NCBI GenBank assembly: GCA_021773835.1
Contig: JAJFJQ010000032.1
Coordinates: 1-64,000 of the forward strand
Direction of reading: 5' to 3'
Origin: Gammaproteobacteria bacterium
Lineage (GTDB): Bacteria > Pseudomonadota > Gammaproteobacteria > Ga0077536
Length of the DNA: 64,000 bases
The notes under the pieces are model-generated. The model did no database searches. It saw only the letters and a list, made by a program, of their open reading frames with translations, and was not told the origin of the DNA. Shown here piece after piece: positions 8,170 to 17,487 of the stretch (the first letter of the stretch is position 1; every line of letters starts with the position of its first letter). Position numbers and translations under genes: made by a program.

Positions 8170-10986
8170 ATGATGTTTAAGCTAGGACCTTTCTCACTAC
8201 CATGCCGGCCGCTGCATGCGCTCGCCATGATATTGCTGGTGGCTGGCTGTAGCAGCCCGGAGTCGGTGGAGCAACGGCTTGCCCGTGCCGAGCAGCTCCA
8301 GGCCGCTGGTGACTTGCGCGCCGCACTGCTCGAGCTCAAGAGCGTCGCCCAAGACGTACCCGAATCGCTGCCGGCCCGGCGCATGTTAGCGGAGCTCTAT
8401 GTACTGGTCGGCGACGGCGCGTCAGGCCAAAAAGAGGTAGAGCGGGCGATCGACCTTGGCTTGGAACCCGGCTTGGCAAGGCGGCTATTGGCCAAAAGCC
8501 TCATATTAAGACGTGAGATGCAATTAGCGATCGATGGTATTGAAGCCGTCGACGGGTGGGAGCAGCAGGCCGCCCTGGTCGCCCTATATGGGGAGGCGCG
8601 CTTAAACATGGGCGAGCTTGCCCGGGCCAAAATCTACTTTGAGGACGCGCTCAAGCTCGACAACGCGCAACCGGATGCCTTGCTTGGCATGGCCAGAGTT
8701 GCTGCGATCGAAGGTGAGTTCGATAAGGCGGCAGAGTATGTCGCATCGACCTTGGCGGTGGTGCCGAGCGACGGCGAAGTTCATCTTCTCAAGGGCTATA
8801 TTGCGGAGCGTCAAAAGGAGTGGAGCGCCGCGCAAGAGGCCTATCAAGAGGCCGCGAAGCTTAACCCGTTCAAGCTCGATGGGACGCTTGGCTACGTGCG
8901 CGGCGCCTTGGAACTCAAACAATTTACCGAAGCCGACGCGGCGCTTAATAGCGCCGCGAACAGATTCGCGAATGACGCCCGTCTCATTTACCTGCGCGCG
9001 CTTTCCCGTTATCTACAACGAGATGCCGATGCCGCCATCGACCTGTTTCAGCAGGTCTTGAGCCTGGAACAGCAGCATGCGATGAGCCAATATTATCTCG
9101 GCATACTGCTCTATGATAAAGGCGACCTAGAGCAAGCCGAGCGTCTGCTGCATGGGTTTTTGGCTCGCTACCCGAACCAACTTGGGGCCATCCGTATCCT
9201 GGCATCAATCCAATTGCGTCGTCACGAGCCTGAAGCAGTTTTGGAATTGCTCAGTAACACAACGGTTGAGCAAGATAACGATCCACAAGTCGCGTCGCTG
9301 CGGGCATCCGCACTGATGGCCATGGGCAAAATCGACGACGGGATCGCGGAGTTGCAGCGCGCCGTGGAATTCGCGCCACAGGACAAGCTTGCCCAGGCAA
9401 ACTTGACCCTGGCGCAGGCTCAAACGGGTAAGCTCGATGACCTCGTCGGTCGTCTACAAGCAGAATCGGATAGGGAGGTTGACACCGCGGAATCGGCGCT
9501 GTGGCTGGTGTCGGTCTATCTAAGCAAGGAACAATGGGACAAGGCGGTAGGGTTAATCGAGTCGCTACCGCCGGCGAAGCAAAACAACGTCTTAGTGCAT
9601 AACGCGCTCGGCATGGCGCACGCAGGCAAGGAGAATTGGGCGCAAGCGCGTGCGGCTTTCAACGCCGGCTTGGCATTGGCACCTGAATCAACCCTGATCG
9701 AACAAAACCTGGCGAGCCTGGAACTCTCCACCGGCGATCTTGAGGCCGCTGCCAAGCGCATCGATCGCCTACAGGCCTCAGCCTCAGAAAAGGACACAAG
9801 GGTACTCACGCTTGCGGCTCGTCTGGCAACCATTCGCGGGGAGCACGATGACGCGGTGCTGTTGTTGGAGAAGGTGCGCCTTCGTGATCCGAGCGATTTT
9901 TCCAGCCGGCGAACCCTCGCCGCGATGTACTTGGAACGCGGCCGCAACGAAAAGGCGTTGGACGCTGCGCGGGAAGCGGTACAGCTTCGACCAAGCGACG
10001 GCCCAACGTTGGTCTATGTGACCGAAGCACTCAATAAACTCGGACGACTCGAAGAAGCCGATGTTGTCGCCACCCAAGCAACGGCGATCGCGCCTGATCT
10101 ATTCCTCGCGCAGTATTTTGCAGGCACCATAAAGATGCGCCTAGGGCGCTTTGCCGACGCGCAACCATACATCGAGCGGGCACTGAAAACCGCCGATCCT
10201 ACGAATACCGATGTGCTGGCGACCGCGGCCTTCAACGCCATGCAACTCGGCGACACCGAGCAAGCGCGGACGTATCTATCGCGCTTGCAGGAGCTCGAGG
10301 GTGATACGACACGCACCTTGGATTTACTCGGAGATTTAGCGGTTCGTGATGGTGAGTTTGATACCGCGATCCAACATTTTTCCGGCGCCGAAGCACGGGA
10401 ACCGTCCGCGGCGACAGCGGCGAAACTCAATCAAACTCAAATGCGGGCAGGCAAAATCGATGAGGCCTTAGCTGGCCTGAAAGCAGCCCATGAGAACTAC
10501 CCCCGCGACGTCACCATATTGATTTTGCTGGCGACGCTCTATGAGAGTCGGGGTGATACCGTCGACGCGCTGGCGAGCTATGAAAAGGCCATCGCCATCG
10601 ATGCAAATTCTACTGTGGCGTTGAATAATGCCGCGTTATTAAAGATAAGTACGGGCCAAATTGGTGCGCTAGCGATGGCGCGGCAGGCATACGAACTCGC
10701 GCCCGAAGATGCCAATGTCATCGATACCTATGCATGGGTGATGGCGAAATCCGGCCAACCGGCGGACAGTCTGCGATTTTTTGCCGAGGCTGAGGGACTC
10801 AGCAAGGATATGGAGCAGCCGGCTGAGGCGAGTTTTCAATATCATTATGCGATTGCCGAAATTCTCGCTGGTGAGCGTCAAAGCGGCGTCGACCGGTTGC
10901 GGCAACTTGTGGGCTCGGGGGCGCCATTTCCGGAACGCGCCGATGCCGAAAAACAGCTTCCACGCTTTGAGGCGGCATTGAAATAG
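8170..10986 (+). CDS. prsT: XrtA/PEP-CTERM system TPR-repeat lipoprotein PrsT
   Basis: This is a 938-residue lipoprotein. The frame is open from 8080, but the ATG at 8170 is chosen because GAAGAG stands 8 bases before it and a lipoprotein signal follows directly (ALAMILLVAGC, with the lipobox LVAGC and a Ser after the Cys). The rest is a long array of tetratricopeptide repeats, seen as recurrent A-x3-Y/F ... AL.L.P motifs such as LGMARVAAIEGEFDKA and LATLYESRGDTVDAL. The length fits PrsT, the TPR lipoprotein always found beside exosortase A. It probably acts in the periplasm or at a membrane as a scaffold for polysaccharide assembly or export. It opens the core XrtA block, 480 bases before the export gene and divergent from the PEP-CTERM gene. 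Confidence 0.92.
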   Translation: MMFKLGPFSLPCRPLHALAMILLVAGCSSPESVEQRLARAEQLQAAGDLRAALLELKSVAQDVPESLPARRMLAELYVLVGDGASGQKEVERAIDLGLEPGLARRLLAKSLILRREMQLAIDGIEAVDGWEQQAALVALYGEARLNMGELARAKIYFEDALKLDNAQPDALLGMARVAAIEGEFDKAAEYVASTLAVVPSDGEVHLLKGYIAERQKEWSAAQEAYQEAAKLNPFKLDGTLGYVRGALELKQFTEADAALNSAANRFANDARLIYLRALSRYLQRDADAAIDLFQQVLSLEQQHAMSQYYLGILLYDKGDLEQAERLLHGFLARYPNQLGAIRILASIQLRRHEPEAVLELLSNTTVEQDNDPQVASLRASALMAMGKIDDGIAELQRAVEFAPQDKLAQANLTLAQAQTGKLDDLVGRLQAESDREVDTAESALWLVSVYLSKEQWDKAVGLIESLPPAKQNNVLVHNALGMAHAGKENWAQARAAFNAGLALAPESTLIEQNLASLELSTGDLEAAAKRIDRLQASASEKDTRVLTLAARLATIRGEHDDAVLLLEKVRLRDPSDFSSRRTLAAMYLERGRNEKALDAAREAVQLRPSDGPTLVYVTEALNKLGRLEEADVVATQATAIAPDLFLAQYFAGTIKMRLGRFADAQPYIERALKTADPTNTDVLATAAFNAMQLGDTEQARTYLSRLQELEGDTTRTLDLLGDLAVRDGEFDTAIQHFSGAEAREPSAATAAKLNQTQMRAGKIDEALAGLKAAHENYPRDVTILILLATLYESRGDTVDALASYEKAIAIDANSTVALNNAALLKISTGQIGALAMARQAYELAPEDANVIDTYAWVMAKSGQPADSLRFFAEAEGLSKDMEQPAEASFQYHYAIAEILAGERQSGVDRLRQLVGSGAPFPERADAEKQLPRFEAALK

Positions 10987-11111
10987 TGCCGAAAATGGCT
11001 TGGTGCGGACGGGTAGCCTGCGACCGACGCATGCGTCCGCCACGTCATCATACGGGCAAATCCGTGCCGGCCATCTATCGGCCGCTCGGCTGAATGGAAT
11101 TAATGCTTATA

Positions 11112-11378
11112 AGTCAATAAGTTATATTATTCGGCGCGTTTTCTGTTGTTTCTTCGACCAAAATTCAGCAGCGACTTAAGCTCGGTCCGAGTAGTGGCGC
11201 ATCGCGCCTATTTCCATTCGCGCGTTGTATTTTGCTGATAAATCGCCGTTAACCACATCATCGAACTGTGCGGAATAGCGTAGAATTCCATATCTCGCCG
11301 TTATGCTTGGCGGGGCTCGTTTCGGCAGATTTCATTAGAAGAAATATTAGGTTAATATTGTGCGATAACTTATTGACT
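11112..11378. repeat. Separated 14-bp inverted repeat upstream of the export operon
   Basis: AGTCAATAAGTTAT at 11112-11125 is the exact reverse complement of ATAACTTATTGACT at 11365-11378, with 239 bases between. The second copy overlaps the proposed -35 element. It could be a pair of regulator sites (inference). Confidence 0.6.
11343..11359. promoter_or_regulatory. Palindrome AATATTA-GGT-TAATATT, possible operator
   Basis: A perfect 7-bp inverted repeat with a 3-base centre lies just upstream of the candidate promoter. Its size and symmetry fit a dimeric regulator site. No regulator gene is nearby to assign it to. Confidence 0.45.
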
Positions 11379-11400
11379 ACAATGAACTAAATTATATACC
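11373..11400 (+). promoter_or_regulatory. Candidate sigma-70-type promoter of the export operon
   Basis: TTGACT at 11373-11378 and TATACC at 11395-11400 are 16 bases apart. They lie about 65 bases before the ATG of the export lipoprotein. The -35 hexamer sits inside one arm of the 14-bp inverted repeat, so binding there could block transcription. Confidence 0.45.
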
Positions 11401-11463
11401 TGTTAGTCGTCGCTTTGGCTCGATGGCGCAAGTAATCGAATCTCGATCTAGGAGGAAATCACA

Positions 11464-12132
11464 ATGGATCAACATCCCAGCGAACATGGCGCAAGGCGCC
11501 GACTGCTTTTTGTCGCGGGAGCGATCGTATTGTTCGGCATTACCGGTTGTAGCAGGCTGAGCGACGTCCACTGGAACCCGTTCACTAGCCGTTATCCCGC
11601 GCCCACGGACGCGCCTCGGGCCGATAATTATTCTTACATCATTGGGCCGGGCGATACCTTAAACATTTTCGTTTGGCGCAATCCGGAATTGTCGACGAGT
11701 ACGCCTGTGCGACCGGATGGGAAATTCTCGACGAACCTAGTTGAGGATCTCCAAGCGAGCGGAAAGACACCGACCGAACTTGCACGTGAGATAGAGACGG
11801 CGCTTAGCGAATATATTCGAGATCCGCTTGTCACCGTTACCGTTGGCGGGTTCGTCGGCGAATATTACGAACAGGTGCGAGTCGTCGGAGAGGCATCGCA
11901 ACCGCAGGCGATCCCTTACCGAAAGAACATGACGGTGTTGGACCTTATGATTACGGTAGGCGGCCTAACGGAGTTTGCAGCCGGCAACAAGGCAACAATT
12001 GTAAGAACGTCCGGTAACGGTCAACAACAATACAACGTGCGTTTGGAGGATCTTGTAAAAGATGGTGACATCACGGCCAATGTCGCGATGCAACCTGGCG
12101 ACATCCTGATAATACCCGAGGCGTGGTTTTAA
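11464..12132 (+). CDS. Polysaccharide export lipoprotein (Wza/EpsA type, XrtA-associated)
   Basis: This 222-residue lipoprotein belongs to the polysaccharide biosynthesis/export family and is short, as usual for XrtA loci. A strong AGGAGG at 11450-11455 stands 8 bases before the ATG. Arginines 11-13 precede a hydrophobic signal with the lipobox ITGC (Cys29). The export domain starts at YIIGPGDTLNIFVW (about 60-73) and continues through VRPDGKFS. A SLBB-type segment (VVGEASQPQAIPY, then LMITVGGLTEFA) follows. Wza-type proteins form the outer-membrane or periplasmic channel for the polymer, working with the chain-length protein just downstream. It is the first gene of a tightly packed run to 20936. 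Confidence 0.93.
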   Translation: MDQHPSEHGARRRLLFVAGAIVLFGITGCSRLSDVHWNPFTSRYPAPTDAPRADNYSYIIGPGDTLNIFVWRNPELSTSTPVRPDGKFSTNLVEDLQASGKTPTELAREIETALSEYIRDPLVTVTVGGFVGEYYEQVRVVGEASQPQAIPYRKNMTVLDLMITVGGLTEFAAGNKATIVRTSGNGQQQYNVRLEDLVKDGDITANVAMQPGDILIIPEAWF

Positions 12133-12180
12133 TAAAGAAGCCATTCGATACTTGTGCCCATCGGCGAAGGATAGTTTCCA

Positions 12181-13773
12181 TTGATTGAACAACTACAGCT
12201 GGCGCGTAGGTCCGCTCGCATTGTCTGGCCATTTAGATGGTGGGGACTTGTGTGCATGGTGCTTATCTGTGTGCCCGGGTGGATCTATGTTTTCTACATG
12301 CCGAACGTGTACGAGGTAAACGCGAAAATCTTTGTCGATACGCGTTCAATGTTAAGGCCGCTGCTAAAGGGCCTCGCTGTCAATACCGATTCTCTAGCGT
12401 CCTCAGCTGCACTCATGCAACGAACACTGTTGACCCGTCCGAATCTTGAAGAAGTTGCACGGCGTACGGATCTCGATCTCACCGCCAAGACCGAGGAGGG
12501 GTTCGAAAATCTGATCTCAGGTTTAGCGGAGCGCATCCAGCTCGCGGGCACAAACAGAGACAACATCTACGAAATTAAATTTTCCGATAGAGATCCCCTT
12601 AAGGCGAAACAAATCGTTGATGAATTACTGAATACGTTTCTTGAGAATGCGCTCGGTAGTAACCGTACCGATTCCGCAGCGACCAAGAAATTTATCGACG
12701 AACAGATCGCAGAATACGAAAAACGATTAATCGAAGCCGAAGATCGATTGAAAGAATTTAAGCAGCGCAACGTCGGCCGAATGCCTAATGAAGGCGGTAA
12801 TTACTTTACTCGCTTGCAGTCCCAGAAGACCCAACTCAAGCAGGCAAAGCTAGAACTAACCGAGGCGGTGCGCAGGCGCGACGAATTGAATAAACAACTC
12901 AAGGGTAATGCGAACACCGAAAGCGATTATGTCCCGCCGGGTGCACCGACTGAGACCGAATACTCTGAGCGAATATCTGCACTTGAATCGAGCTTGGACT
13001 CGCTGCTGCTCCAATACACCGAAAAACATCCCGACGTCGTTGGAACCCGAGCGACATTGGAGCGGCTGCGCTTAAAACACGACGAAGAGTTGAAGACTTT
13101 GATCGAACAATTCAAAGAGCAGCCGTTAATCTCGGAAGCCGGTAGCGGCAGCGAAGCATACAACAATATCCGCCTGGCTCTGGCGCAAACCGAGGCTGCC
13201 GCGGCAGCACTGGAATCCCGGGTCAAAGAGTATCAAGAGAGAGCGGAAGAGTTGGAAAAACTTGTCGATACGATCCCGGAAGTCGAAGCCGAGTTATTGC
13301 GACTAGACCGAGACTACGACCTCAATTCGGAGCGCTATCATGAACTCCTCGCTCGTCGCGAGTCCGCGCGCATGGGGCAAGACGTCGACCAGAAAGCGGA
13401 CGACATTAAATTGAAGGTTATTGAACCTCCACGTGTACCACTCATTCCAACTGGACCGAATCGGCCGCGATTTTTGAGTATGGTGCTGCTTGGTGCGCTC
13501 GGGGTCGGCCTCGCCTTACCATTTCTCTTGTCTCAGCTAAACCCGCGGTTTCATACCGAGGACGACCTAAAAGAGTTCGCACTATTGCCGATTTTAGGAA
13601 CGATCTCTCTCGTATCAAACCGGCGACAAAAAGCAGAGAGGAGAATGGAGATGGCGGTATTTGGTACCGTATTTGCCGGGATCGTATTTGTCTACGTCGG
13701 ATTAATATCGCTCGACGTCGGCAATTATGATTTGCATGCAAAGTTAGTAGAGTTCGTCGGTAAAAGCTCATGA
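12181..13773 (+). CDS. XrtA system chain-length determinant (Wzz/GNVR family)
   Basis: This 530-residue inner-membrane protein starts at TTG with GAAGGA upstream. A first membrane helix lies near residues 20-40 (GLVCMVLICVPGWIYVFY), directly followed by the Wzz-type segment (IFVDTRSMLRPLLKGLAV). Long coiled-coil regions fill about 150-240 and 310-400. A proline-rich turn (EPPRVPLIPTGPNRP) precedes the second helix (about 427-450). An extra hydrophobic segment lies near 483-508. Proteins of this kind set polymer length and connect the cytoplasmic autokinase to the outer-membrane export protein. The kinase is a separate gene downstream, overlapping by 4 bases (ATGA), as usual for XrtA loci. Confidence 0.93.
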   Translation: MIEQLQLARRSARIVWPFRWWGLVCMVLICVPGWIYVFYMPNVYEVNAKIFVDTRSMLRPLLKGLAVNTDSLASSAALMQRTLLTRPNLEEVARRTDLDLTAKTEEGFENLISGLAERIQLAGTNRDNIYEIKFSDRDPLKAKQIVDELLNTFLENALGSNRTDSAATKKFIDEQIAEYEKRLIEAEDRLKEFKQRNVGRMPNEGGNYFTRLQSQKTQLKQAKLELTEAVRRRDELNKQLKGNANTESDYVPPGAPTETEYSERISALESSLDSLLLQYTEKHPDVVGTRATLERLRLKHDEELKTLIEQFKEQPLISEAGSGSEAYNNIRLALAQTEAAAAALESRVKEYQERAEELEKLVDTIPEVEAELLRLDRDYDLNSERYHELLARRESARMGQDVDQKADDIKLKVIEPPRVPLIPTGPNRPRFLSMVLLGALGVGLALPFLLSQLNPRFHTEDDLKEFALLPILGTISLVSNRRQKAERRMEMAVFGTVFAGIVFVYVGLISLDVGNYDLHAKLVEFVGKSS

Positions 13774-14759
13774 GCATTATTGAGCGCGCAATAAACAAAC
13801 TGGACGGTAAGGATGTTGTCGACGAGGGCGAGCGCACCGAGGATCACGACGTCTCGAAGAAGCAAAATATTGGTCCTGTAGAAACCACCATAGAGCCGGT
13901 AACAAAGGTAAAGACGGTAGAGAGTTCCGAGCCACCGCCTAGTACAACCGCGGATCCCAAGTCAGATGTCGGTAGCCGTGCATCAAGTGGAATTGAAGGC
14001 CGAAAAAAATCTGCTGCTCCCGAAATTGTTAGAATTGATTTGGAGCGCTTAGCAGCCGCCGGGTTTTTGAGCTTCGATGGAACCAATTCGCGTCAAGACG
14101 AGGACTACCAGAAAATAAAGCGGCGGGTGCTGGCCAATACCGTCCCCGGTGTGAGTTCTTCGGATAAACCGGCGAATCTGATCATGATTACGAGTTCGGT
14201 GCCGGGCGAGGGCAAGACGTTTACCTCAGTCAATATGGCGCTCAGTCTCACTAGAGAAGTCGACCACACGATATTGGCTGTAGATACCGATATTGTGAAA
14301 CGAGACATGTCGCGCATGTTCGGCGCGCTTGACCGAAGGGGGCTGTACGACGTCTTGAACGATCCGAACCTGCCACTTGCCGATGTGATGTACCGTACGA
14401 ACATTCCCAATCTCGTTATCCTTCCTGCCGGGCTGAATCAAGCGGTTAGAACCGAAGTCTTAGCGAGCGCACGCATGCGAGCGATTACGGAGGAGTTATC
14501 GACCCGGTATAGCGATCGCTTAGTGATTTTTGATACCTCGCCGATATTGGCGACGAGTACGGCGATGGCATTGGCCCCTCAAGTTGGACAATTTATTCTC
14601 GTGGTAGAAGCGAACAAGACGAAGCACGAAACCCTAAGTGCGGCGCTTAATTTAATAGACGACACGCCGGTGACAGGCTTGATACTCAATAAATCGAAGC
14701 AACAAACGAGAAACACGTACGATTACTACGGCTATTACACAAAGGGCAGCGACTCCTAG
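13770..14759 (+). CDS. XrtA-associated bacterial tyrosine autokinase
   Basis: This 329-residue cytoplasmic BY-kinase (Wzc/CpsD type) has a disordered N-terminus rich in E, D, K and P to about residue 85. The kinase domain then shows the Walker A motif SSVPGEGKT (142-150), the A' motif LAVDTDIVKRDM (about 169-180), and the Walker B-like LVIFDTSP (about 250-257). The C-terminus has a tyrosine cluster (TYDYYGYY), the expected autophosphorylation tail. The ATG overlaps the stop of the chain-length gene, so the two are translationally coupled. Phosphorylation cycles of this kinase would control polymer length and export. No stand-alone phosphatase is next to it; the only tyrosine phosphatase domain in the window is fused to an ATP-grasp protein at 49470-51209. 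Confidence 0.94.
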   Translation: MSIIERAINKLDGKDVVDEGERTEDHDVSKKQNIGPVETTIEPVTKVKTVESSEPPPSTTADPKSDVGSRASSGIEGRKKSAAPEIVRIDLERLAAAGFLSFDGTNSRQDEDYQKIKRRVLANTVPGVSSSDKPANLIMITSSVPGEGKTFTSVNMALSLTREVDHTILAVDTDIVKRDMSRMFGALDRRGLYDVLNDPNLPLADVMYRTNIPNLVILPAGLNQAVRTEVLASARMRAITEELSTRYSDRLVIFDTSPILATSTAMALAPQVGQFILVVEANKTKHETLSAALNLIDDTPVTGLILNKSKQQTRNTYDYYGYYTKGSDS

Positions 14760-14764
14760 AACAT

Positions 14765-16222
14765 ATGGCTTGTCAACGTCATTGCCGTTTTGCGAAGGGT
14801 TTAGGCATCGGCGCCGCAATAACTGTGGGCGCCATTTCAGGCGCTAGCGCTGGCGACTGGACGTTCGTACCTCATTTAAGCATTGATGAGGAATATTCGG
14901 ACAATGTCACGACAAGTGGGCAAAACACGCTGCAGGATTTTATCACTACGATTAACAGTGGGCTTTCGTTACGCGGCACCAGCGCTCGCTTGAATTCGAA
15001 CGTCGATTACAATTTGCAAAAACTAATTTACGACGCCGAAGATAATTTCAGCGGGTTGAATCACCAACTTCAGGGGACGACGGAGTTCACTATCGTAGAT
15101 CAGCTGTTTTATTTTGAGGCGAACAGCAGCATTTCGCAGCAGGCTATCGATAACTCTGGTGCTTTCGGCAGAAACAATCGCACGCAGGCCGGCAACCGTA
15201 CTGACATAATATTTACTCAACTTCGGCCGATAGTCCGCCATCATTTTGGAAAATATGGCGATTTCGAGGGATCGTTTACACAAGGGATGACGACATCATC
15301 GGGCGGCAATATCAATACCCGCGGTTCGGGTGACAATGACGCCGTTAATTTGCGATTTTCCACAGGGCGCATCTTACCGGTAATGCCCATCACCATTTCA
15401 TTTGATCGAAATACGGAAGACTTCGATTCTGGTCGAAATAATCAGCAAGAACGTCTGAATGCGGAGATCTCATATATTTTTGATCGCAGACTCAGAGCCA
15501 TTTTCGAAATCGGTGATGAAGATAATACATCGAGTAATTCGACTGGAAGCACCGGCAACGGCATGACATGGTCTGTAGGAGGGCGATGGAATCCAGGACC
15601 GCGCACCGAGATCAATGGGAATTTTGGTGAGCGCGCATTCGGTAGCTCAACGAATTACTCGATATCTCATCGCCATAGACGATGGGTTTTTGGTCTCGAC
15701 TATAGCGAAGACATCCGGACGCGAAGCCAAGAATTACGAGATTTGGTGCTCGTGCCACTCACCGATGCATTCGGCAACCCGTTCTTTGATCCAACAGCAA
15801 ACTCCAACATCCTAAATCCTGAAGATCTTTCAACGATAAACGAGGATGTCTCGACAACAGAAAGACTCTCTGCGAGCTTGGATTACCAAGGCAGGTTAAC
15901 GTCTTTTTCGTTTGATTTTTATGACACCCAGCGAACGCGGCAAAGCGGCGGCGAAGAAAGTACAACTCGTGGATGGAATACTGCGCTAAATCGCTCACTT
16001 TCCCGTCGCTTGCGACTCGGAATGAGTATTTTTTACCGTGAAACTGAAACGGGCAACGTGCGGAACAATAAGATTATTATTTATAACCCGTTTGTTGCCT
16101 ATACCTTAGGCCCACACACGGAGCTCAATTTCGCCTATAGCTACCGCGATGGCGGTGGGCCGTCGATTAATGACAACCACATCGAAAATTCATTGACCGC
16201 GACTGTAACTCTGCATTACTGA
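14765..16222 (+). CDS. XrtA/PEP-CTERM-associated outer-membrane beta-barrel protein
   Basis: This 485-residue protein has an N-terminal signal peptide (GIGAAITVGAISGASAG). The mature part has alternating aromatic and polar residues, typical of beta-strands, and ends in VTLHY with the terminal aromatic residue expected of an outer-membrane barrel. The early motif PHLSIDEEYSDNV and the position between autokinase and ATPase match the TIGR03016-type barrel of exosortase A loci. It probably helps the polymer cross, or anchor at, the outer membrane. It begins 5 bases after the kinase stop and ends 9 bases before the ATPase start, so it belongs to the same operon. Confidence 0.88.
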   Translation: MACQRHCRFAKGLGIGAAITVGAISGASAGDWTFVPHLSIDEEYSDNVTTSGQNTLQDFITTINSGLSLRGTSARLNSNVDYNLQKLIYDAEDNFSGLNHQLQGTTEFTIVDQLFYFEANSSISQQAIDNSGAFGRNNRTQAGNRTDIIFTQLRPIVRHHFGKYGDFEGSFTQGMTTSSGGNINTRGSGDNDAVNLRFSTGRILPVMPITISFDRNTEDFDSGRNNQQERLNAEISYIFDRRLRAIFEIGDEDNTSSNSTGSTGNGMTWSVGGRWNPGPRTEINGNFGERAFGSSTNYSISHRHRRWVFGLDYSEDIRTRSQELRDLVLVPLTDAFGNPFFDPTANSNILNPEDLSTINEDVSTTERLSASLDYQGRLTSFSFDFYDTQRTRQSGGEESTTRGWNTALNRSLSRRLRLGMSIFYRETETGNVRNNKIIIYNPFVAYTLGPHTELNFAYSYRDGGGPSINDNHIENSLTATVTLHY

Positions 16223-16231
16223 TTAAATAAT

Positions 16232-17392
16232 ATGTACGAAGCGTTTTATGGGCTTAGCGGAAAGCCGTTTCAGCTAAATCCCGATCCGAAGTTTTTCTAT
16301 CGCAGCACCGGCCATAAACGAGCAATGGCCTACATGCGTTACGGGATCCAACAAGAGCAAGGATTTATCGTCGTTACCGGCGACGTCGGTACTGGGAAGT
16401 CTATGTTGGTAAGTAACCTTTTCAAGGAGATCGAAGGGCAGAACCTTATCGCCGCTAAAATTGTTTCGACGAATATCAAGGACATCGATCTACTACGTCT
16501 ATTAAGCGTAGAGTTCTCGTTACCCTATGAGCGAAAATCGAAGGCTGCGCTGCTTTCTGGTCTAGAGGCCTTCTTCCGCGCAGCGGTCGAAGAGGGTAAG
16601 CGAATTCTGTTAGTCGTCGACGAGGCACAAAATCTTCCGCGTAGTGCTTTGGAAGAATTGCGAATGCTTTCCAATTTCGAGCATGAAGGTAAGCCTCTGG
16701 CGCAGAGTTTTTTGCTCGGACAACGAGAATTTCGCGTCGTCATGCGGGCGCCCGGATTAGAGCAGTTACGTCAAAGAGTGATTGCCGCATACCATTTGAA
16801 GCCACTTTCCCTGCCAGAGGTAAAGCACTACATCAAGCACCGACTACAAACGGTGGGTTGGAAAGACGATCCACAGATCGCCGACGAGGTTTATGAAAAA
16901 ACTTATACGATAACCTCGGGTGTGCCACGGAGAATCAATACGCTCTTCGATCGACTATTGCTGAATGGCTTTCTTGACGAAGTGCATGAAATTGGCTTGA
17001 ACCACCTTGATGTTGTACGGGAAGAGCTTGAACTCGAACAGGGTGACGACATCAACGACGAAGACCAAGTTGCCTATCAGCACAGTATGCAGGCATCTCC
17101 AGATACAGTGGGCCTTAGCGCCCCTACGTCGTCGACGGGCGCCGGGGAAAACGACCCTAACGCGTCAAAACTAGAAGAAAAAATACAGCATATGCAGCAC
17201 ACCATCGATCATCTTTCTCAACTCGTGGCGCAATCGCAATCGCAATCGCACTCGAATAGTCGTCAACCAGAACCAATTCCAGATCCAATCGGGGAACAGT
17301 CGAAATTTCCGCTGTGGACCTCTGCATTCATTGGTATCTGTATCGTAGTAGTCCTAGCGGGCTCTGTCCTCGGATATTTCGTGCTTGGCTAG
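16232..17392 (+). CDS. XrtA-associated ExeA-like ATPase
   Basis: This 386-residue AAA ATPase of the ExeA/GspA type starts with the typical MYEAFYGLSGKPFQLNPDP. Walker A is GDVGTGKS (50-57) and Walker B is LLVVDEAQNL (about 126-135). The ATPase part ends near residue 270. A linker follows with a coiled-coil segment and a Gln-Ser run encoded by a hexanucleotide repeat at 17231-17254. A C-terminal membrane helix (FIGICIVVVLAGSVLGYFVL) anchors it in the inner membrane. In XrtA loci this ATPase always neighbours the barrel protein and is thought to power or order assembly of the export machine; the exact role is not established. Confidence 0.92.
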   Translation: MYEAFYGLSGKPFQLNPDPKFFYRSTGHKRAMAYMRYGIQQEQGFIVVTGDVGTGKSMLVSNLFKEIEGQNLIAAKIVSTNIKDIDLLRLLSVEFSLPYERKSKAALLSGLEAFFRAAVEEGKRILLVVDEAQNLPRSALEELRMLSNFEHEGKPLAQSFLLGQREFRVVMRAPGLEQLRQRVIAAYHLKPLSLPEVKHYIKHRLQTVGWKDDPQIADEVYEKTYTITSGVPRRINTLFDRLLLNGFLDEVHEIGLNHLDVVREELELEQGDDINDEDQVAYQHSMQASPDTVGLSAPTSSTGAGENDPNASKLEEKIQHMQHTIDHLSQLVAQSQSQSHSNSRQPEPIPDPIGEQSKFPLWTSAFIGICIVVVLAGSVLGYFVLG

Positions 17393-17487
17393 CCTGGCGT
17401 TTGACCTAGGGCATAATCGGTTGAGCGGATACATCCATCATTGCAAATTCGATAGTTGCGTCTGTGAGGTAGGGTAGGTACCAGTGC

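Noticed and set aside
11050-11066. Sigma-54-like site (minus strand CGGCACGGATTTGCC)
   Set aside because: The spacing between GG and GC is nine, not ten, the first base is wrong, and it points away from the export operon.
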